A stretch of DNA of 64,000 nucleotides from Rhodococcus sp. PAMC28707 (GTDB lineage Bacteria > Actinomycetota > Actinomycetes > Mycobacteriales > Mycobacteriaceae), in contig NZ_CP039253.1 of assembly GCF_004795915.1 (NCBI RefSeq), forward strand, positions 2,542,001-2,606,000, in the 5' to 3' direction. The translations under genes were made by a program, and so were the position numbers. Positions 9,024-19,205 of this stretch are shown piece after piece. The notes below the pieces were generated by a model, which was given only the letters and a program-made list of their open reading frames with translations, was not told the DNA's origin and did no database searches. Numbering within the stretch: the first letter of the stretch is position 1; the number at the start of each line of letters is the position of its first letter.

Positions 9024-10942
9024 CGTACGAGCACTGGCTCGAGAGTATCGACGAGGCGTCGCTGGCCCGCCTTCTCGCAAAGCGTCCCGACGTGGCGCTC
9101 GATCCGCCACCGCGCACGTATGCCGCACTTGCCCACCTTCTGCGGCGCGATCGATCGTTGGATGCGGCCATACGTGAACTCGACGTGGGTGCCCTGTCGC
9201 TGCTCGTGATTCTCGCTGGAAGCGAATCGATCTCGCGTTCGGAGCTCGGTATCGCGGTCGCGGAGGGGATCGAGTGCACGACGTCCGATGTAGATTGCGC
9301 CGTGGAATCGCTGCTCGAACTCGGACTCTGCTCGCCGGTCGGTGAGGGCTACACCTCCATTGTCGAGAACCTCGAACGTCTGAAACTGCACGCACCCCCC
9401 GACGTGTCGCGGCCCGTCATGGTCGAGCGAGGGGCAGCGAATGTGCAATCGCAGGAACTTGCCGTGGCCGGGTTCTGCGACCTCGTCGAAGCAGTGCTCG
9501 TGGAAGTCGATGCAGGCTCTGTGAAAGCGGTCAGGGCAGGGGGAGTAGGGAGTCGCCAGGTTCGGGCGCTTGCCACGCGCGTCGGCGCTGATGTCGACGA
9601 GGTCGAACTTGTTCTCGGTCTCGCAGGCGAGCTTCGTCTCGTCGAAGCTCGCGCTGCGCTACTGCTATGCACGACCGAGTACGGCGATTGGCAATCGATG
9701 GACCGGGCAACGAAATACACGAACATCGTGGAAGCGTGGTGGTGGTCGGAGGGCGCCGCGACGAATTCCTTGCAAGCGAACGGTAAGCGGGCGCAGATAC
9801 TCGGTCCGATCGCCCCTAATCCGTCGACGGTCGTGCTTCGTCGACGGATGATCGACTCGATCCCGGACGGTGGTTTTCTCGACGTCGACTCGGCTGCGGA
9901 CTACACAGTGTGGAAGCTGCCCCGGTTCGCGGCCGAGGCTAACCCCGGTGATGTCGCGGCCGTGTGGCGCGAGGCATCCGCACTCGGGATCATCGTCGAC
10001 GGTGCTCCGACGGACTTGTCACGTCTGCTCGGCAGCATGGGAACTACCGCCGATGCGACGGTAGTTGCACCCGCTGTGCACCAACTCGTCCACCGAGCCG
10101 AATCAGTAGTGCGGTTGTTGCCCGATCTCACTGCCGTGGTGTCCGGACCTGTGAGCGAACGTGTTTCGCTGCTTCTCACGGGATCGGCGACCCGCGAATC
10201 GCGCGGCGCTGCGTCGGCCTGGCGGTTCAGTTATCGGTCCATCCGCGGTTGGCTCGATCGAGGTGGCTCCGGTGAAGAACTGCTCGAGTCCTTGGCTGCA
10301 ACTGCGTCGACCGAAGTGCCACAGTCGCTCGACTACCTGATCCGTGATGTCGTGCGCAGGCACGGGGCAATCACCGTCGACCAGGTGTCCGGGCGCATCG
10401 AGTCTCGAGATGCCGCGCTCATCGCCGAGATTCACGCGCGCACACTTTTCGCGGCAGACAAGTGCGCGGACACAGCCCTGGCCCCGTCGATACCGGCGCA
10501 CAGTGTGCTCGCCGCGTTGCGATCCGCGGGCTACGCCCCAGTGCTCACCGGCGACTTCGCACCGACAGAGGTGGCCAGGGTGGCACCTCGACCGCTACAG
10601 TCGCGCATCGTTCCGATCTCGCCGCAACGCACCGATGTCGGTGAGTTGGCGCGCGCTCTCGTGACAGGTGTTCCTGCCGAAGTCGATATAGCCCGATTGG
10701 CCGCGCGATTGAAGACCGTTCATCATCTCCCGGCCCGAGATGCCGATGCCCTCGCTGGGGCCATCGCGGTCGGCACTGTGGTGACGATCGATGTACTTAC
10801 CGCGGGCATGGGCATCGTCAAGGACACGATCGGTGACATCCTTCTAGATTCCGGAACGTTGCATGCCTGGTCGGAACGGTTGCAGACCAGGCGGAGTATC
10901 GGGATCTCGAATGTCCGGATGATCGTCGCACCGCTGTTGTGA
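9020..10942 (+). CDS. Helicase-associated (Helicase_C_3) domain protein, Rv0862c-like
   Basis: A 640-aa protein. The GTG at 9020, overlapping the previous stop, is preferred to an upstream ATG at 8891 because that extension (about 43 residues) lies inside the HhH gene in another frame. It resembles the conserved actinobacterial protein next to the XPB-type helicase gene in mycobacteria (Rv0862c): an N-terminal winged-helix-rich part and a C-terminal XPB/Ssl2-like helicase C domain (ending VVTIDVLTAGMGIVKDTIGDI), with no ATP-binding P-loop. It probably works in DNA repair or transcription with a partner ATPase, but no function is demonstrated that I know of. No XPB gene is in view. Confidence 0.75.
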   Translation: MTYEHWLESIDEASLARLLAKRPDVALDPPPRTYAALAHLLRRDRSLDAAIRELDVGALSLLVILAGSESISRSELGIAVAEGIECTTSDVDCAVESLLELGLCSPVGEGYTSIVENLERLKLHAPPDVSRPVMVERGAANVQSQELAVAGFCDLVEAVLVEVDAGSVKAVRAGGVGSRQVRALATRVGADVDEVELVLGLAGELRLVEARAALLLCTTEYGDWQSMDRATKYTNIVEAWWWSEGAATNSLQANGKRAQILGPIAPNPSTVVLRRRMIDSIPDGGFLDVDSAADYTVWKLPRFAAEANPGDVAAVWREASALGIIVDGAPTDLSRLLGSMGTTADATVVAPAVHQLVHRAESVVRLLPDLTAVVSGPVSERVSLLLTGSATRESRGAASAWRFSYRSIRGWLDRGGSGEELLESLAATASTEVPQSLDYLIRDVVRRHGAITVDQVSGRIESRDAALIAEIHARTLFAADKCADTALAPSIPAHSVLAALRSAGYAPVLTGDFAPTEVARVAPRPLQSRIVPISPQRTDVGELARALVTGVPAEVDIARLAARLKTVHHLPARDADALAGAIAVGTVVTIDVLTAGMGIVKDTIGDILLDSGTLHAWSERLQTRRSIGISNVRMIVAPLL

Positions 10943-10996
10943 ACTCGAGGCTGGGCCATCGACGCCGATGTCGGCGTTCGCCGGTACCCTTTCGGC

Positions 10997-13336
10997 GTGG
11001 CTCTCTACCGGAAGTACCGTCCTGCGACGTTCGCTGAAGTTGTCGGGCAGGAGCACGTCACCGAGCCCTTGAGTGTGGCGCTCGACTCCAACCGCATCAA
11101 CCACGCCTACCTCTTCTCCGGCCCACGTGGCTGCGGCAAGACGTCGTCGGCGCGCATCCTCGCGCGGTCGCTGAACTGCGCCGAGGGCCCTACCTCTACA
11201 CCCTGTGGGGTGTGTAATTCCTGTGTCGCGCTCGCGCCGGGCGGACCAGGCAACTTCGACGTCGTAGAGATGGACGCAGCGAGTCACGGCGGCGTCGACG
11301 ATGCCCGTGATCTTCGGGACAAAGCGGTGTATGCACCCGCCGAGTCTCGTTACGTCATCTTCATCATCGATGAGGCTCACATGGTGACCACGGCGGGCTT
11401 CAACGCGCTGCTCAAGGTGGTTGAGGAACCGCCGGAGCATCTGGTCTTCATCTTCGCCACCACCGAGCCGGAGAAGGTGCTGCCGACCATTCGGTCACGC
11501 ACGCACCACTATCCGTTCCGGTTGCTGCCCCCGTCGACCATGCGAGGACTGCTCGAGAAGATCTGTGCGCAGGAGAACGCGATCGTCGCGGATCCCGTGT
11601 TTCCGCTTGTCATCCGTGCAGGAGGTGGATCGCCGCGCGATTCGCTGAGTGTGTTGGATCAGCTCCTCGCGGGCGCGGGTCCGGAGGGCGTGACGTACCC
11701 CCGGGCGCTGTCCTTGCTCGGAGTCACCGATGTCGCACTGATCGACGAAGCAGTCGACGCTCTCGCTGCCGGCGACGGTGGCTCCCTGTTCGGCACCATC
11801 GACAAGGTCGTCGATGCCGGTCACGACCCCCGCAGGTTCGCCACCGACCTACTCGAGCGGCTGCGCGACCTCATCCTGATGCGCGCAGTGCCCGACGCCG
11901 GGGAACGTGGTCTGGTCGATGTGCCGGGCGACGTGCTCGAACGACTCCGCGAAGAGTCCACGCGCATCGGCTCGGCAACCTTGGCGCGCTACGCGGAAAT
12001 CGTGCACTCCGGATTGGGGGAGATGCGTGGGGCCACTGCGCCGCGACTTCTCCTGGAGGTGATGTGTGCACGCATGCTTCTGCCCTCCGCTTCCGACGCC
12101 GAATCTGCCGTCCTTCAACGTCTCGAGCGCCTGGAACGGCGTCTCGATGTGACCCTTCCCGCCGGTGAACAGGCCGCGGCCGATCGGGTTGCGGTCGTCG
12201 AAGATGCAGCCCCGAGGCGGATCGAGGCGTCGTCACCAGTGGCACCGGTGGAGGACACACCGTCGAAGTTCGTCCGCCCCTCGCAACGGCCGGTGGCCGA
12301 GGCGCCTGCGCCAGCAGTGCCTACATCTACGCCCACTGCGGCACCTGCCACGCCCGCGCCCCAGCCTGCGGCGACCGTGCCTGCGCCGGAGCCACAGCCA
12401 GAACCACAGCCACAGCCAGAACCACAGCCACAGCCAGAACCACAGCCACAGCCAGAACGGCAGCCCGAGCCCGAGCCGGTCCACGTGCCGGAACCAGTAC
12501 CTGATGCGGAACCCGAGCCGAGTGCTGTACCCGAGCCGAGTGCAGAGCCTGCGCTCGACACGAGTCAGGAGCCGCCTCCAGAGCCCGAATCGCAGCCCGA
12601 GCTTTCAGCTGTCAGTGAGTCCGTTGTCAGTGACCCCGTTGTCAGTGAGACCGTCGTCAGTGACCCGGTTGTCAGTGAGCCGGCTGTCGACGAGCCTGAG
12701 CCCGCGCTTGCTCCCGTCGCGGCGTCGAATCAACCCGACGCGGCGGCGGTACGTGCGGTGTGGTCCGAGGTCAGAACCAAGGTCCGCGAGCGCAGCCGTA
12801 CGGTCGAGGTCATGCTGTCCGGGGCGTCGGTGCGCGCGGTCGATATCGATTCGATCACCCTCGGCCACGACTCGGCCCCGCTGGCCAAGAGGCTCGGGGA
12901 ACCGCGAAACGCCGATGTCATTCGAGATGCACTGCGTGATGTTTTCGGAGTCGACTGGGCGGTGACCTGCGTTGTGGGCGCGACCGCACCGGCTGAAGAG
13001 GTCTCGGCATCGAAGGGTGGTCCCGAGGCTCCAAAGGCGCCGTCGACGAAATTCTCACGACCGAGCCAGAGCAGCAAGACGGCGCGAACGACCGATGACG
13101 CATTCGGGTCAGCGGGGGATGGATCTGGGTACGAGGACATTCCGCCACCTGAGGCACCGGACTACCCTGACGACCCCGAACCGGCAGGTCCTCCACCACC
13201 GGAAACCGCTGAGGACGAGGAAGAGCTCATGAAAGCGGCCGCAGAACCTGCGGATCCGTCGATCAGGCGCGACCCGGATACGGTGGCGCTGGAGTTGATC
13301 CAAACCCAGCTGGGCGGAACTCCTCTGAAGGAGTAG
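10997..13336 (+). CDS. dnaX: DNA polymerase III subunits gamma and tau
   Basis: A 779-aa clamp-loader ATPase. Walker A is GPRGCGKT (residues 42-49), a four-cysteine zinc module follows (C..CGVCNSC), Walker B is IIDEAH, and the sensor SRT is in [12 protein letters not shown]. Domains I-III end near residue 370. A long low-complexity linker (about 400-580) rich in Pro, Glu and Gln then leads to a folded C-terminal domain (about 590-670) that in tau proteins binds the polymerase. Two families of short tandem repeats lie in the linker DNA (12392-12457 and 12611-12685). The start is GTG. It ends 35 bp before a strong hairpin. Confidence 0.96.
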   Translation: MALYRKYRPATFAEVVGQEHVTEPLSVALDSNRINHAYLFSGPRGCGKTSSARILARSLNCAEGPTSTPCGVCNSCVALAPGGPGNFDVVEMDAASHGGVDDARDLRDKAVYAPAESRYVIFIIDEAHMVTTAGFNALLKVVEEPPEHLVFIFATTEPEKVLPTIRSRTHHYPFRLLPPSTMRGLLEKICAQENAIVADPVFPLVIRAGGGSPRDSLSVLDQLLAGAGPEGVTYPRALSLLGVTDVALIDEAVDALAAGDGGSLFGTIDKVVDAGHDPRRFATDLLERLRDLILMRAVPDAGERGLVDVPGDVLERLREESTRIGSATLARYAEIVHSGLGEMRGATAPRLLLEVMCARMLLPSASDAESAVLQRLERLERRLDVTLPAGEQAAADRVAVVEDAAPRRIEASSPVAPVEDTPSKFVRPSQRPVAEAPAPAVPTSTPTAAPATPAPQPAATVPAPEPQPEPQPQPEPQPQPEPQPQPERQPEPEPVHVPEPVPDAEPEPSAVPEPSAEPALDTSQEPPPEPESQPELSAVSESVVSDPVVSETVVSDPVVSEPAVDEPEPALAPVAASNQPDAAAVRAVWSEVRTKVRERSRTVEVMLSGASVRAVDIDSITLGHDSAPLAKRLGEPRNADVIRDALRDVFGVDWAVTCVVGATAPAEEVSASKGGPEAPKAPSTKFSRPSQSSKTARTTDDAFGSAGDGSGYEDIPPPEAPDYPDDPEPAGPPPPETAEDEEELMKAAAEPADPSIRRDPDTVALELIQTQLGGTPLKE
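12392..12457 (+). repeat. dnaX: 18-bp tandem repeat inside dnaX linker
   Basis: Three full copies and part of a fourth of the unit CCAGAACCACAGCCACAG, in frame, encoding a repeating Pro/Glu/Gln sequence (PEPQPQ). They sit in the disordered linker, where unit number can vary without frame loss. Confidence 0.85.
12611..12685 (+). repeat. dnaX: 15-bp tandem repeat inside dnaX linker
   Basis: GTCAGTGA recurs every 15 bp at 12611, 12626, 12641, 12656 and 12671. It encodes the five-residue repeats [25 protein letters not shown] in the acidic linker. Confidence 0.85.
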
Positions 13337-13371
13337 CGCTGCTCGTAGTGGAGAAACACGCTCAGGAGAAG

Positions 13372-13407
13372 TTGTTGTCCAGTGCTGTGTTGTGCACTCG
13401 ACAACAA
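13372..13407. terminator. Hairpin terminator between dnaX and small gene
   Basis: TTGTTGTC-C-AGTGC, an 8-nt loop, then GCACT-C-GACAACAA: 13 pairs with one C:C mismatch. It lies between convergent genes and should stop both transcripts. Confidence 0.65.
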
Positions 13408-13411
13408 GCGG

Positions 13412-13645
13412 TTAGGCCGGCTCGATGTCTTCCGGATCCACGAAGACCAGGCGTCCGTCGTCGAGTGCGACCGCATACCGACGAGCGAGAGCCCAGCCAC
13501 GGTCGGAGACCGACGCCTGTTGGTCGCCGAAGTCTTCCTTGACTACGCCGGACTCTTTTGGCCACTGCTCGCGCGAGAGCTCGGCGTCGGAGCTGTAACG
13601 GACCTTCACATGTGCGCCGACAGCAACGGGCTGCTGGGTGTCCAT
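13412..13645 (-). CDS. Small conserved-looking hypothetical protein
   Basis: A 77-aa acidic protein with no membrane segment, beginning MDTQQPVAVGAHVKVRYSSD and ending RRYAVALDDGRLVFVDPEDIEPA. The beta-rich, small-domain look (GAHVKVRY, YAVALDDGRLVFV) suggests an SH3- or KOW-like barrel, but I recognise no family. The ATG at 13645 is chosen because AGGAGT stands 8 bp upstream; two earlier ATG codons (13669 and 13651) are poorly spaced. It is convergent with dnaX and divergent from fadA. Confidence 0.6.
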   Translation of the reverse strand: MDTQQPVAVGAHVKVRYSSDAELSREQWPKESGVVKEDFGDQQASVSDRGWALARRYAVALDDGRLVFVDPEDIEPA

Positions 13646-13773
13646 GGACATCAACTCCTGATCTTCCACAAATATCCCCCCGCTATGTCGATTGTAGGTC
13701 TACCCAGCACCTTCGAAACCCAAACTGCCCATTCGGTCACAGACAATGCTCGTTTAGGTCCTGTCGCTTCAGT

Positions 13774-13787
13774 GGTAACACGTTCTA
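13774..13787. promoter_or_regulatory. Near-match to KstR box upstream of fadA
   Basis: GGTAACACGTTCTA differs from the KstR consensus TnnAACnnGTTnnA only at the first base and lies about 90 bp before fadA. With one fixed position wrong the assignment is weak, but the AAC-N2-GTT core fits control of a fatty-acid or sterol side-chain operon. Confidence 0.3.
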
Positions 13788-13878
13788 GTCTGTACACAGC
13801 CGAGGTGTATTCCTCGTGTCCTGCAGCGCCCTGACCGGTGCTGCCACCGAAATCAGTACGTGGAAGGAACTGCACGCT

Positions 13879-15090
13879 GTGACTACAGAGGCGTTCATTT
13901 ACGAAGCCATCAGAACCCCGCGCGGTAAAGGAAAGAACGGCTCGCTGCATTCCGTCAAGCCGCTCTCGCTGGTTACCGGGCTGATCGACGAACTTCGTCG
14001 TCGATTCCCAGATCTGGACGAGAACCGCATCTCGGACCTGATCCTGGGCGTCGTGTCGCCGGTAGGCGATCAGGGTATGGACATTGCCCGCACCGCCGTT
14101 CTCGCCGCGAAGATGCCGGACACCGTGGGCGGACTTCAGCTCAACCGGTTCTGCGCTTCCGGTCTCGAAGCCATCAACCTCGCCGCACAGAAGGTGCGCT
14201 CCGGCTGGGATGAGCTCGTGATCGCAGGCGGCGTCGAATCGATGTCCCGTGTTCCGATGGGTAGCGACGGTGGCGCGTGGGCAATGGATCCGGCCACCAA
14301 CTACGACACCTTCTTCGCCCCGCAGGGGATCGGCGCCGACCTGATCGCGACGATCGAGGGCTTCACTCGCGAAGACGTCGACGCATACGCAGTGCAGTCG
14401 CAGGAGCGCGCGGCAGCAGCATGGTCGGGTGGATACTTCGCCAAGTCGGTCGTGCCCGTCACCGATCAGAATGGTCTGCTCATCCTCGATCAGGACGAGC
14501 ACATGCGTCCGGGCAGCACCGTCGAATCGCTCGGCAAACTCAACCCGGCCTTCGCCGGAGTCGGCGCCATGGGCGGATTCGACGACGTCGCGCTCCAGAA
14601 GTACCACTGGATCGACAAGATCAATCACGTGCACACCGGTGGTAACAGCTCCGGCATCGTCGACGGTGCAGCCCTCGTCCTCGTCGGCAGCGAGCAGGCG
14701 GGCAAAGACCTGAATCTGGTTCCGCGAGCGCGTGTCGTAGCAACCGCGACGAGCGGCGCCGACACCACCATCATGCTCACCGGACCGACACCGGCAGCGA
14801 AGAAGGCTCTTGCGGCGGCAGGCTTGACCGTCGACGACATCGATCTCTTCGAGTTGAACGAGGCGTTCGCCTCGGTCGTGCTGAGGTTCCAGAAGGACCT
14901 GAACATCCCGAACGAGAAGCTCAACGTCAACGGCGGAGCTATCGCTATGGGTCACCCGCTGGGCGCCACCGGAGCCATGATCACCGGAACCGTGCTCGAC
15001 GAGCTCGAGCGTCGCGGCGGCCGTTACGCACTCATCACCCTGTGCATCGGCGGCGGCATGGGCGTTGCCACCATCATCGAGCGAGTCTGA
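13879..15090 (+). CDS. fadA: Acetyl-CoA C-acyltransferase (3-ketoacyl-CoA thiolase)
   Basis: A 403-aa thiolase. The acylated cysteine is Cys92 in [32 protein letters not shown] and the second cysteine in CIGGGMG complete the active site. It cleaves 3-ketoacyl-CoA to acetyl-CoA and a shortened acyl-CoA, the last step of beta-oxidation. The GTG at 13879 is chosen for the GGAAGGA stretch upstream; an ATG at 13816 would add an unlikely 21-residue leader. The next gene, fadB, starts 9 bp after the stop, giving the usual fadAB operon of the trifunctional complex. Confidence 0.93.
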   Translation: MTTEAFIYEAIRTPRGKGKNGSLHSVKPLSLVTGLIDELRRRFPDLDENRISDLILGVVSPVGDQGMDIARTAVLAAKMPDTVGGLQLNRFCASGLEAINLAAQKVRSGWDELVIAGGVESMSRVPMGSDGGAWAMDPATNYDTFFAPQGIGADLIATIEGFTREDVDAYAVQSQERAAAAWSGGYFAKSVVPVTDQNGLLILDQDEHMRPGSTVESLGKLNPAFAGVGAMGGFDDVALQKYHWIDKINHVHTGGNSSGIVDGAALVLVGSEQAGKDLNLVPRARVVATATSGADTTIMLTGPTPAAKKALAAAGLTVDDIDLFELNEAFASVVLRFQKDLNIPNEKLNVNGGAIAMGHPLGATGAMITGTVLDELERRGGRYALITLCIGGGMGVATIIERV

Positions 15091-15099
15091 GGCGAAGAC

Positions 15100-17256
15100 A
15101 TGACAAACACTGAAGCAAGCAAAGACAACATGATCAAGTGGGAGCAGGACTCCGACGGCATCGTCGTGCTCACGATGGACGACCCCAACCAGGGCGCCAA
15201 CACGATGAACCAGCTGTACAAGGACTCGATGGCCACCACCATCGACCGTCTCGAAGCCGAGAAGGACTCGATCACGGGCGTCGTCATCACCTCCGCGAAG
15301 AAGACCTTCTTCGCCGGTGGCGACCTGAAGAACATGATGAAGATCGGACCCGACGACGCACAGCAGGTGTTCGACGAGTCCCAGAACCTCAAAGCGCAGC
15401 TGCGACGCATAGAGAAGCTCGGCAAGCCCGTCGTCGCGGCCATCAACGGTGCGGCGCTCGGCGGCGGATTCGAAATCGCACTCGCAACGCATCACCGTAT
15501 TGCGGCAAATGTGTCCGGAGTTCAGCTCGGCCTCCCCGAGGTTTCCCTCGGCCTGCTCCCCGGTGGCGGTGGCGTCACGCGCATCACTCGCCTCCTCGGC
15601 ATTCAGACCGGCTTCATGACGGTCCTCGCCCAGGGCACCCGATTCCGTCCCGACAAGGCGCTCGAGATCGGTCTCGTCCACGAACTCGTCGACACCATCG
15701 ACGCGCTCGTCCCGGCCGCCAAGGTATGGATCAAGGCCAACCCCGAGGGCGGCGTCGCTCCCTGGGACGTCAAGGGCTACAAGATTCCTGGTGGGACACC
15801 GTCGAGTCCGGCGATGGCCGCTGTTCTGCCTGCCTTCCCCTCGAACCTGCGTAAGCAGCTCAAGGGCGCACCGATGCCCGCGCCGCGTGCAATCCTCGCC
15901 GCTGCAGTCGAAGGGGCCCAGGTCGACTTCGACAACGCGTCGACGATCGAGTCGCGGTACTTCACCGAGTTGGTCACCGGGCAGATCTCGAAGAACATGA
16001 TTCAGGCGTTCTTCTTCGACATTCAGGCGATCAACGCAGGCAAGTCGCGTCCGGACGGCATCGAGAAGACGAAGTTCACCAAGGTCGCTGTCCTCGGTGC
16101 AGGCATGATGGGCGCCGGAATCGCCTACGTGTGCGCGAAGGCCGGCATCGACGTCGTGCTCAAGGATGTGGCCATCGAGTCCGCGCAGAAGGGCAAGGCG
16201 TACTCCGAGGCCATCGAGGCCAAGGCACTCTCGCGTGGGAAGACCACGCAGGAGAAGTCCGACGCACTGCTCGCTCGGATCCACCCGACCGCCGATGCCA
16301 AGGATGTCGAAGGCGCCGATCTCGTCATCGAGGCTGTTTTCGAGTCCGAGGAGCTCAAGCAGAAGGTGTTTCAGGAGATCGAGGACCTCGTCGATCCGAC
16401 GGCGTTGCTCGGCTCGAACACCTCGACGCTGCCGATCACGAGCCTGGCGAAGGGAATCAAGCGTCAGGAAGACTTCATCGGGATCCACTTCTTCAGCCCC
16501 GTCGACAAGATGCCGCTCGTGGAGATCATTCGCGGTGAGAAGACGTCGGATGCTGCGCTGGCAAAGGCATTCGACCTGGTCCAGCTCATCAAGAAGACCC
16601 CGATCGTCGTCAACGACAGCCGTGGATTCTTCACCTCGCGCGTCATCGGCACCTTCATCAACGAGGCAATCGCGATGCTCGGCGAGGGTGTCGAGCCGGC
16701 ATCCATCGAGCAGGCCGGTCTGCAAGCGGGCTACCCCGCAGCGCCGCTGCAGCTCTCGGATGAGCTGACGCTGACGCTGATGCAGAAGATCCGCAAGGAA
16801 ACCGCGGACTCGGTGATCGCCGCAGGTGGAACTCCTGCCGAGGATCCGGCTGGTGCGGTCATCAACAAGATGGTCGACGAGTTCGAGCGTCCCAGCAAGC
16901 TCAAGGGTGCGGGCTTCTACGAGTACGCCGACGGCAAGCGCACCGGCCTGTGGCCCGGACTGCGTGATGCGTTCAAGTCGGGTACCTCGGAAGCTCCGTT
17001 CGAGGATCTCGTCGAGCGCATGCTCTTCATCGAGGCACTCGAGACGCAGAAGTGCTTCGACGAAGGCGTGCTGACCTCAACGGCCGACGCCAACATCGGA
17101 TCCATCTTCGGCATCGGGTACCCAGCCTGGACCGGCGGCGTGCACCAGTACGTCGTCGGCTACAAGGGTGGTCAGGCGGGCTTCGTCGCGCGCGCCGACG
17201 AGCTTGCAGCGAAGTACGGCGAGCGGTTCACCGCGCCGGACTCGCTCCGGGCCTAG
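15100..17256 (+). CDS. fadB: 3-hydroxyacyl-CoA dehydrogenase / enoyl-CoA hydratase fusion
   Basis: A 718-aa bifunctional beta-oxidation alpha subunit. The N-terminal crotonase domain (about 1-190) has the oxyanion-hole segments TSAKKTFFAGGDL and NGAALGGGFEIALA. The NAD-binding dehydrogenase domain starts near residue 330 (VAVLGAGMMGAGIAYV), with HFFSPVDKMPLVEI and the C-terminal helical domains following. It hydrates 2-enoyl-CoA and oxidises the 3-hydroxyacyl-CoA, passing product to FadA encoded just upstream. GAGGCG serves as RBS. A 19-bp perfect hairpin follows. Confidence 0.95.
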   Translation: MTNTEASKDNMIKWEQDSDGIVVLTMDDPNQGANTMNQLYKDSMATTIDRLEAEKDSITGVVITSAKKTFFAGGDLKNMMKIGPDDAQQVFDESQNLKAQLRRIEKLGKPVVAAINGAALGGGFEIALATHHRIAANVSGVQLGLPEVSLGLLPGGGGVTRITRLLGIQTGFMTVLAQGTRFRPDKALEIGLVHELVDTIDALVPAAKVWIKANPEGGVAPWDVKGYKIPGGTPSSPAMAAVLPAFPSNLRKQLKGAPMPAPRAILAAAVEGAQVDFDNASTIESRYFTELVTGQISKNMIQAFFFDIQAINAGKSRPDGIEKTKFTKVAVLGAGMMGAGIAYVCAKAGIDVVLKDVAIESAQKGKAYSEAIEAKALSRGKTTQEKSDALLARIHPTADAKDVEGADLVIEAVFESEELKQKVFQEIEDLVDPTALLGSNTSTLPITSLAKGIKRQEDFIGIHFFSPVDKMPLVEIIRGEKTSDAALAKAFDLVQLIKKTPIVVNDSRGFFTSRVIGTFINEAIAMLGEGVEPASIEQAGLQAGYPAAPLQLSDELTLTLMQKIRKETADSVIAAGGTPAEDPAGAVINKMVDEFERPSKLKGAGFYEYADGKRTGLWPGLRDAFKSGTSEAPFEDLVERMLFIEALETQKCFDEGVLTSTADANIGSIFGIGYPAWTGGVHQYVVGYKGGQAGFVARADELAAKYGERFTAPDSLRA

Positions 17257-17265
17257 TAATACAAG

Positions 17266-17311
17266 CATGTGAGTGGGGATACGTTTTACACGACGTATCC
17301 CCACTCACATG
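17266..17311. terminator. Bidirectional terminator between fadB and GntR gene
   Basis: A perfect 19-bp inverted repeat with an 8-nt loop (TTTACACG), starting 9 bp after the fadB stop. Its right arm covers the stop codon of the convergent GntR gene. Confidence 0.75.
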
Positions 17312-17982
17312 TCGCGGTACGCGACCAAACGCTCGGCGCCGTCGGTGAATTGCTTGCGCATCAAAGTGCAGGCCGCATCGACGTCGCCGGCGTTCAAGGC
17401 ATCGATCAGCTGCTCATGGTTTCGCACGGCCGCGCGGCCCCATTCGGGGTCCGACGCGTATAGACGGGTGGGGGTGTATCGGGTCGCGTTGTTGAGAAAC
17501 CATGCCAACTTGTTCGCCTCGGCCAGTCTGTTGATCACTCGATGGAACTCGAACTCGCTGACTTCGACTTCCTCGGCCCGGCCGTTCGCCACGGCAGCGG
17601 CCAAAGATGCATTGAACTTTTTCAGCTCGGCGATCTCTGGTTTGCCAATTTTCGGTGCCGCGCGCCGAACCAACTCGACGGCAATCCGACCCTGCAGCCA
17701 AAAGATGTCCGCGATATCGGCCGGGGTCAGTGCCGAGACCACGTACCCGCGATGCGGTACGAGTTCGACCATTCCCTCGCCCCGAAGTGTCAGTAACGCC
17801 TCTCGAACCGGCGTGACACTGACTCCGAGTTCGGCTGCGGTCTCGTCCAATCGGATGTAGTCACCGGGGCGAACTTCTCCGGACATGACGAGGTGCCGCA
17901 CATGATTGGCAACGTCCTCGGACAGCTGTGGCCGCCGACGCAGCGCTGTTGCTGCGGGAGTCGTGCGCGCTCTGCCTGCCAT
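17305..17982 (-). CDS. GntR family regulator, FadR/FCD subfamily
   Basis: A 225-aa protein. The winged helix (about residues 18-80) contains LDETAAELGVSVTPVREALLTLRGEGMVELVPHRGYVV, the GntR signature. The C-terminal all-helical FCD domain (about 95-215) includes FHRVINRLAEANKL and HEQLIDALNAGD; FCD domains bind acyl or carboxylate ligands, often with a metal held by Asp and His residues. It converges with fadAB, so it may regulate that operon or its own regulon, but no operator is apparent between them. Its target is not known from the sequence. Confidence 0.88.
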   Translation of the reverse strand: MAGRARTTPAATALRRRPQLSEDVANHVRHLVMSGEVRPGDYIRLDETAAELGVSVTPVREALLTLRGEGMVELVPHRGYVVSALTPADIADIFWLQGRIAVELVRRAAPKIGKPEIAELKKFNASLAAAVANGRAEEVEVSEFEFHRVINRLAEANKLAWFLNNATRYTPTRLYASDPEWGRAAVRNHEQLIDALNAGDVDAACTLMRKQFTDGAERLVAYRDM

Positions 17983-18016
17983 GACGATCAGCCAATCACA
18001 GTGTGTAGGTCTGCAC

Positions 18017-19183
18017 TCAACTCCGGGGTCGGATCAAAGACTTCGTAAGGGGCTCGACCACGCGTGCAGCGACCGGTCCGAGTACCGCCATCAACAGCAC
18101 GTACGCGGTCGCGAGAGCAGCCAGTTCGCCGTCGACGGCGCCGGCGGCAACAGCGAGCCCCGCGATGACGATCGAGAACTCTCCGCGCGCGACCAGAGCT
18201 GCGCCCGCGCGCAGCTGTCCAGGCCTGCCGATGCCTTGTCGGCCAGCGGCCCAGGCGCCCGTCATGACCTTGGTGACCGTTGTTGCCACGGCCAGGACGA
18301 CGGCCCAGCCGAGGACAGGCGGAATGGTCGAGGGGTCCGTATTCAGGCCGAATACGACGAAGAACATGGCGGCGAAGAGATCACGTAACGGTTCGAGGAT
18401 GCGGGTTGCGTTGTCTGCGGTCGAACCGGAGATGGCGATGCCGAGCAGAAAGGCGCCGACTGCGGCCGATACCTGCAACTCGGAGGCGATGCCGGCTACC
18501 ACCAACGCTGATCCGAGGACCGTGAGCAGAACTACCTCGCGGTCGGGGCTGTCGACGACGGCAGAGACGAATCGTCCGTATCTGAGCGCGACCACAAGGA
18601 CCACGGTGATGACGAGTAGCGAGATTCCGACCGCGCCGAAGCCGCCCAGAATGCCCACTCCGGCCAGGACTGTCGTCAGTATCGGCAGGTAGATCGCCAT
18701 CGCGAGGTCCTCGAATACGAGGATCGAGAGCACTACGGGTGTTTCGCGGTTGCCGAGGCGGCCCAGATCGGTGAGAACTTTGGCGATGATCCCCGAGGAT
18801 GAGATGTAGGTGACGCCGCCGAGAACGAGGGCGCCGACGCCACCCCAGCCGAGCATGAGCGCGACGACTGCTCCCGGCGCGAAGTTGAGGACGATATCGA
18901 CGACACCAGCCATCCACGACCTGCGTAGACCGGTGACGAGCTCGTTGGCGGTGTACTCCAGCCCGAGCAGTAGGAGCAGAAGTATGACGCCGATCTCGCT
19001 GGCCAGTTCACTGAACTCGTCGATACCGTCGAGGGTGATGAAGCCGCCGTTGCCGAAGCACAGTCCGCCGAGGAGATAGAAGGGGATCGGGGAGACACCG
19101 ATGCGGCCGGCGAGCCTGGCGAGGAGGCCGAGTGCGAAGAACACTGCCCCGAGTTCGGTCAGCGCGAGTGCGCTTTCGGCCAT
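18017..19183 (-). CDS. CPA2-family cation/proton antiporter (KefB/KhtU-like)
   Basis: A 388-aa membrane protein with about 12 hydrophobic helices and the sodium/hydrogen-exchanger fold. Features are FYLLGGLCFGNGG, SEIGVILLLLLLGLEYTANEL near the N-terminus, and SILVFEDLAMAIYLPIL, the conserved region with the transport aspartate. No C-terminal RCK domain is fused; instead the TrkA-C protein is encoded 22 bp upstream, the arrangement of the KhtTU K+/H+ antiporter. It likely exports K+ or another monovalent cation in exchange for protons. Ion specificity is inferred. Confidence 0.88.
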   Translation of the reverse strand: MAESALALTELGAVFFALGLLARLAGRIGVSPIPFYLLGGLCFGNGGFITLDGIDEFSELASEIGVILLLLLLGLEYTANELVTGLRRSWMAGVVDIVLNFAPGAVVALMLGWGGVGALVLGGVTYISSSGIIAKVLTDLGRLGNRETPVVLSILVFEDLAMAIYLPILTTVLAGVGILGGFGAVGISLLVITVVLVVALRYGRFVSAVVDSPDREVVLLTVLGSALVVAGIASELQVSAAVGAFLLGIAISGSTADNATRILEPLRDLFAAMFFVVFGLNTDPSTIPPVLGWAVVLAVATTVTKVMTGAWAAGRQGIGRPGQLRAGAALVARGEFSIVIAGLAVAAGAVDGELAALATAYVLLMAVLGPVAARVVEPLTKSLIRPRS

Positions 19184-19205
19184 GGAAAGTCAGCCCTGTT
19201 TCTTC

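Noticed and set aside
12392..12457. Opposite-strand proteins with Trp/Leu or Gly/Ser repeats over the dnaX linker
   Set aside because: They are antisense readings of the dnaX repeats, without RBS or family resemblance.
13816..13878. An ATG-started longer fadA with 21 extra residues
   Set aside because: It has no RBS and reads into the promoter area; GTG 13879 has GGAAGGA and a family-like N-terminus.
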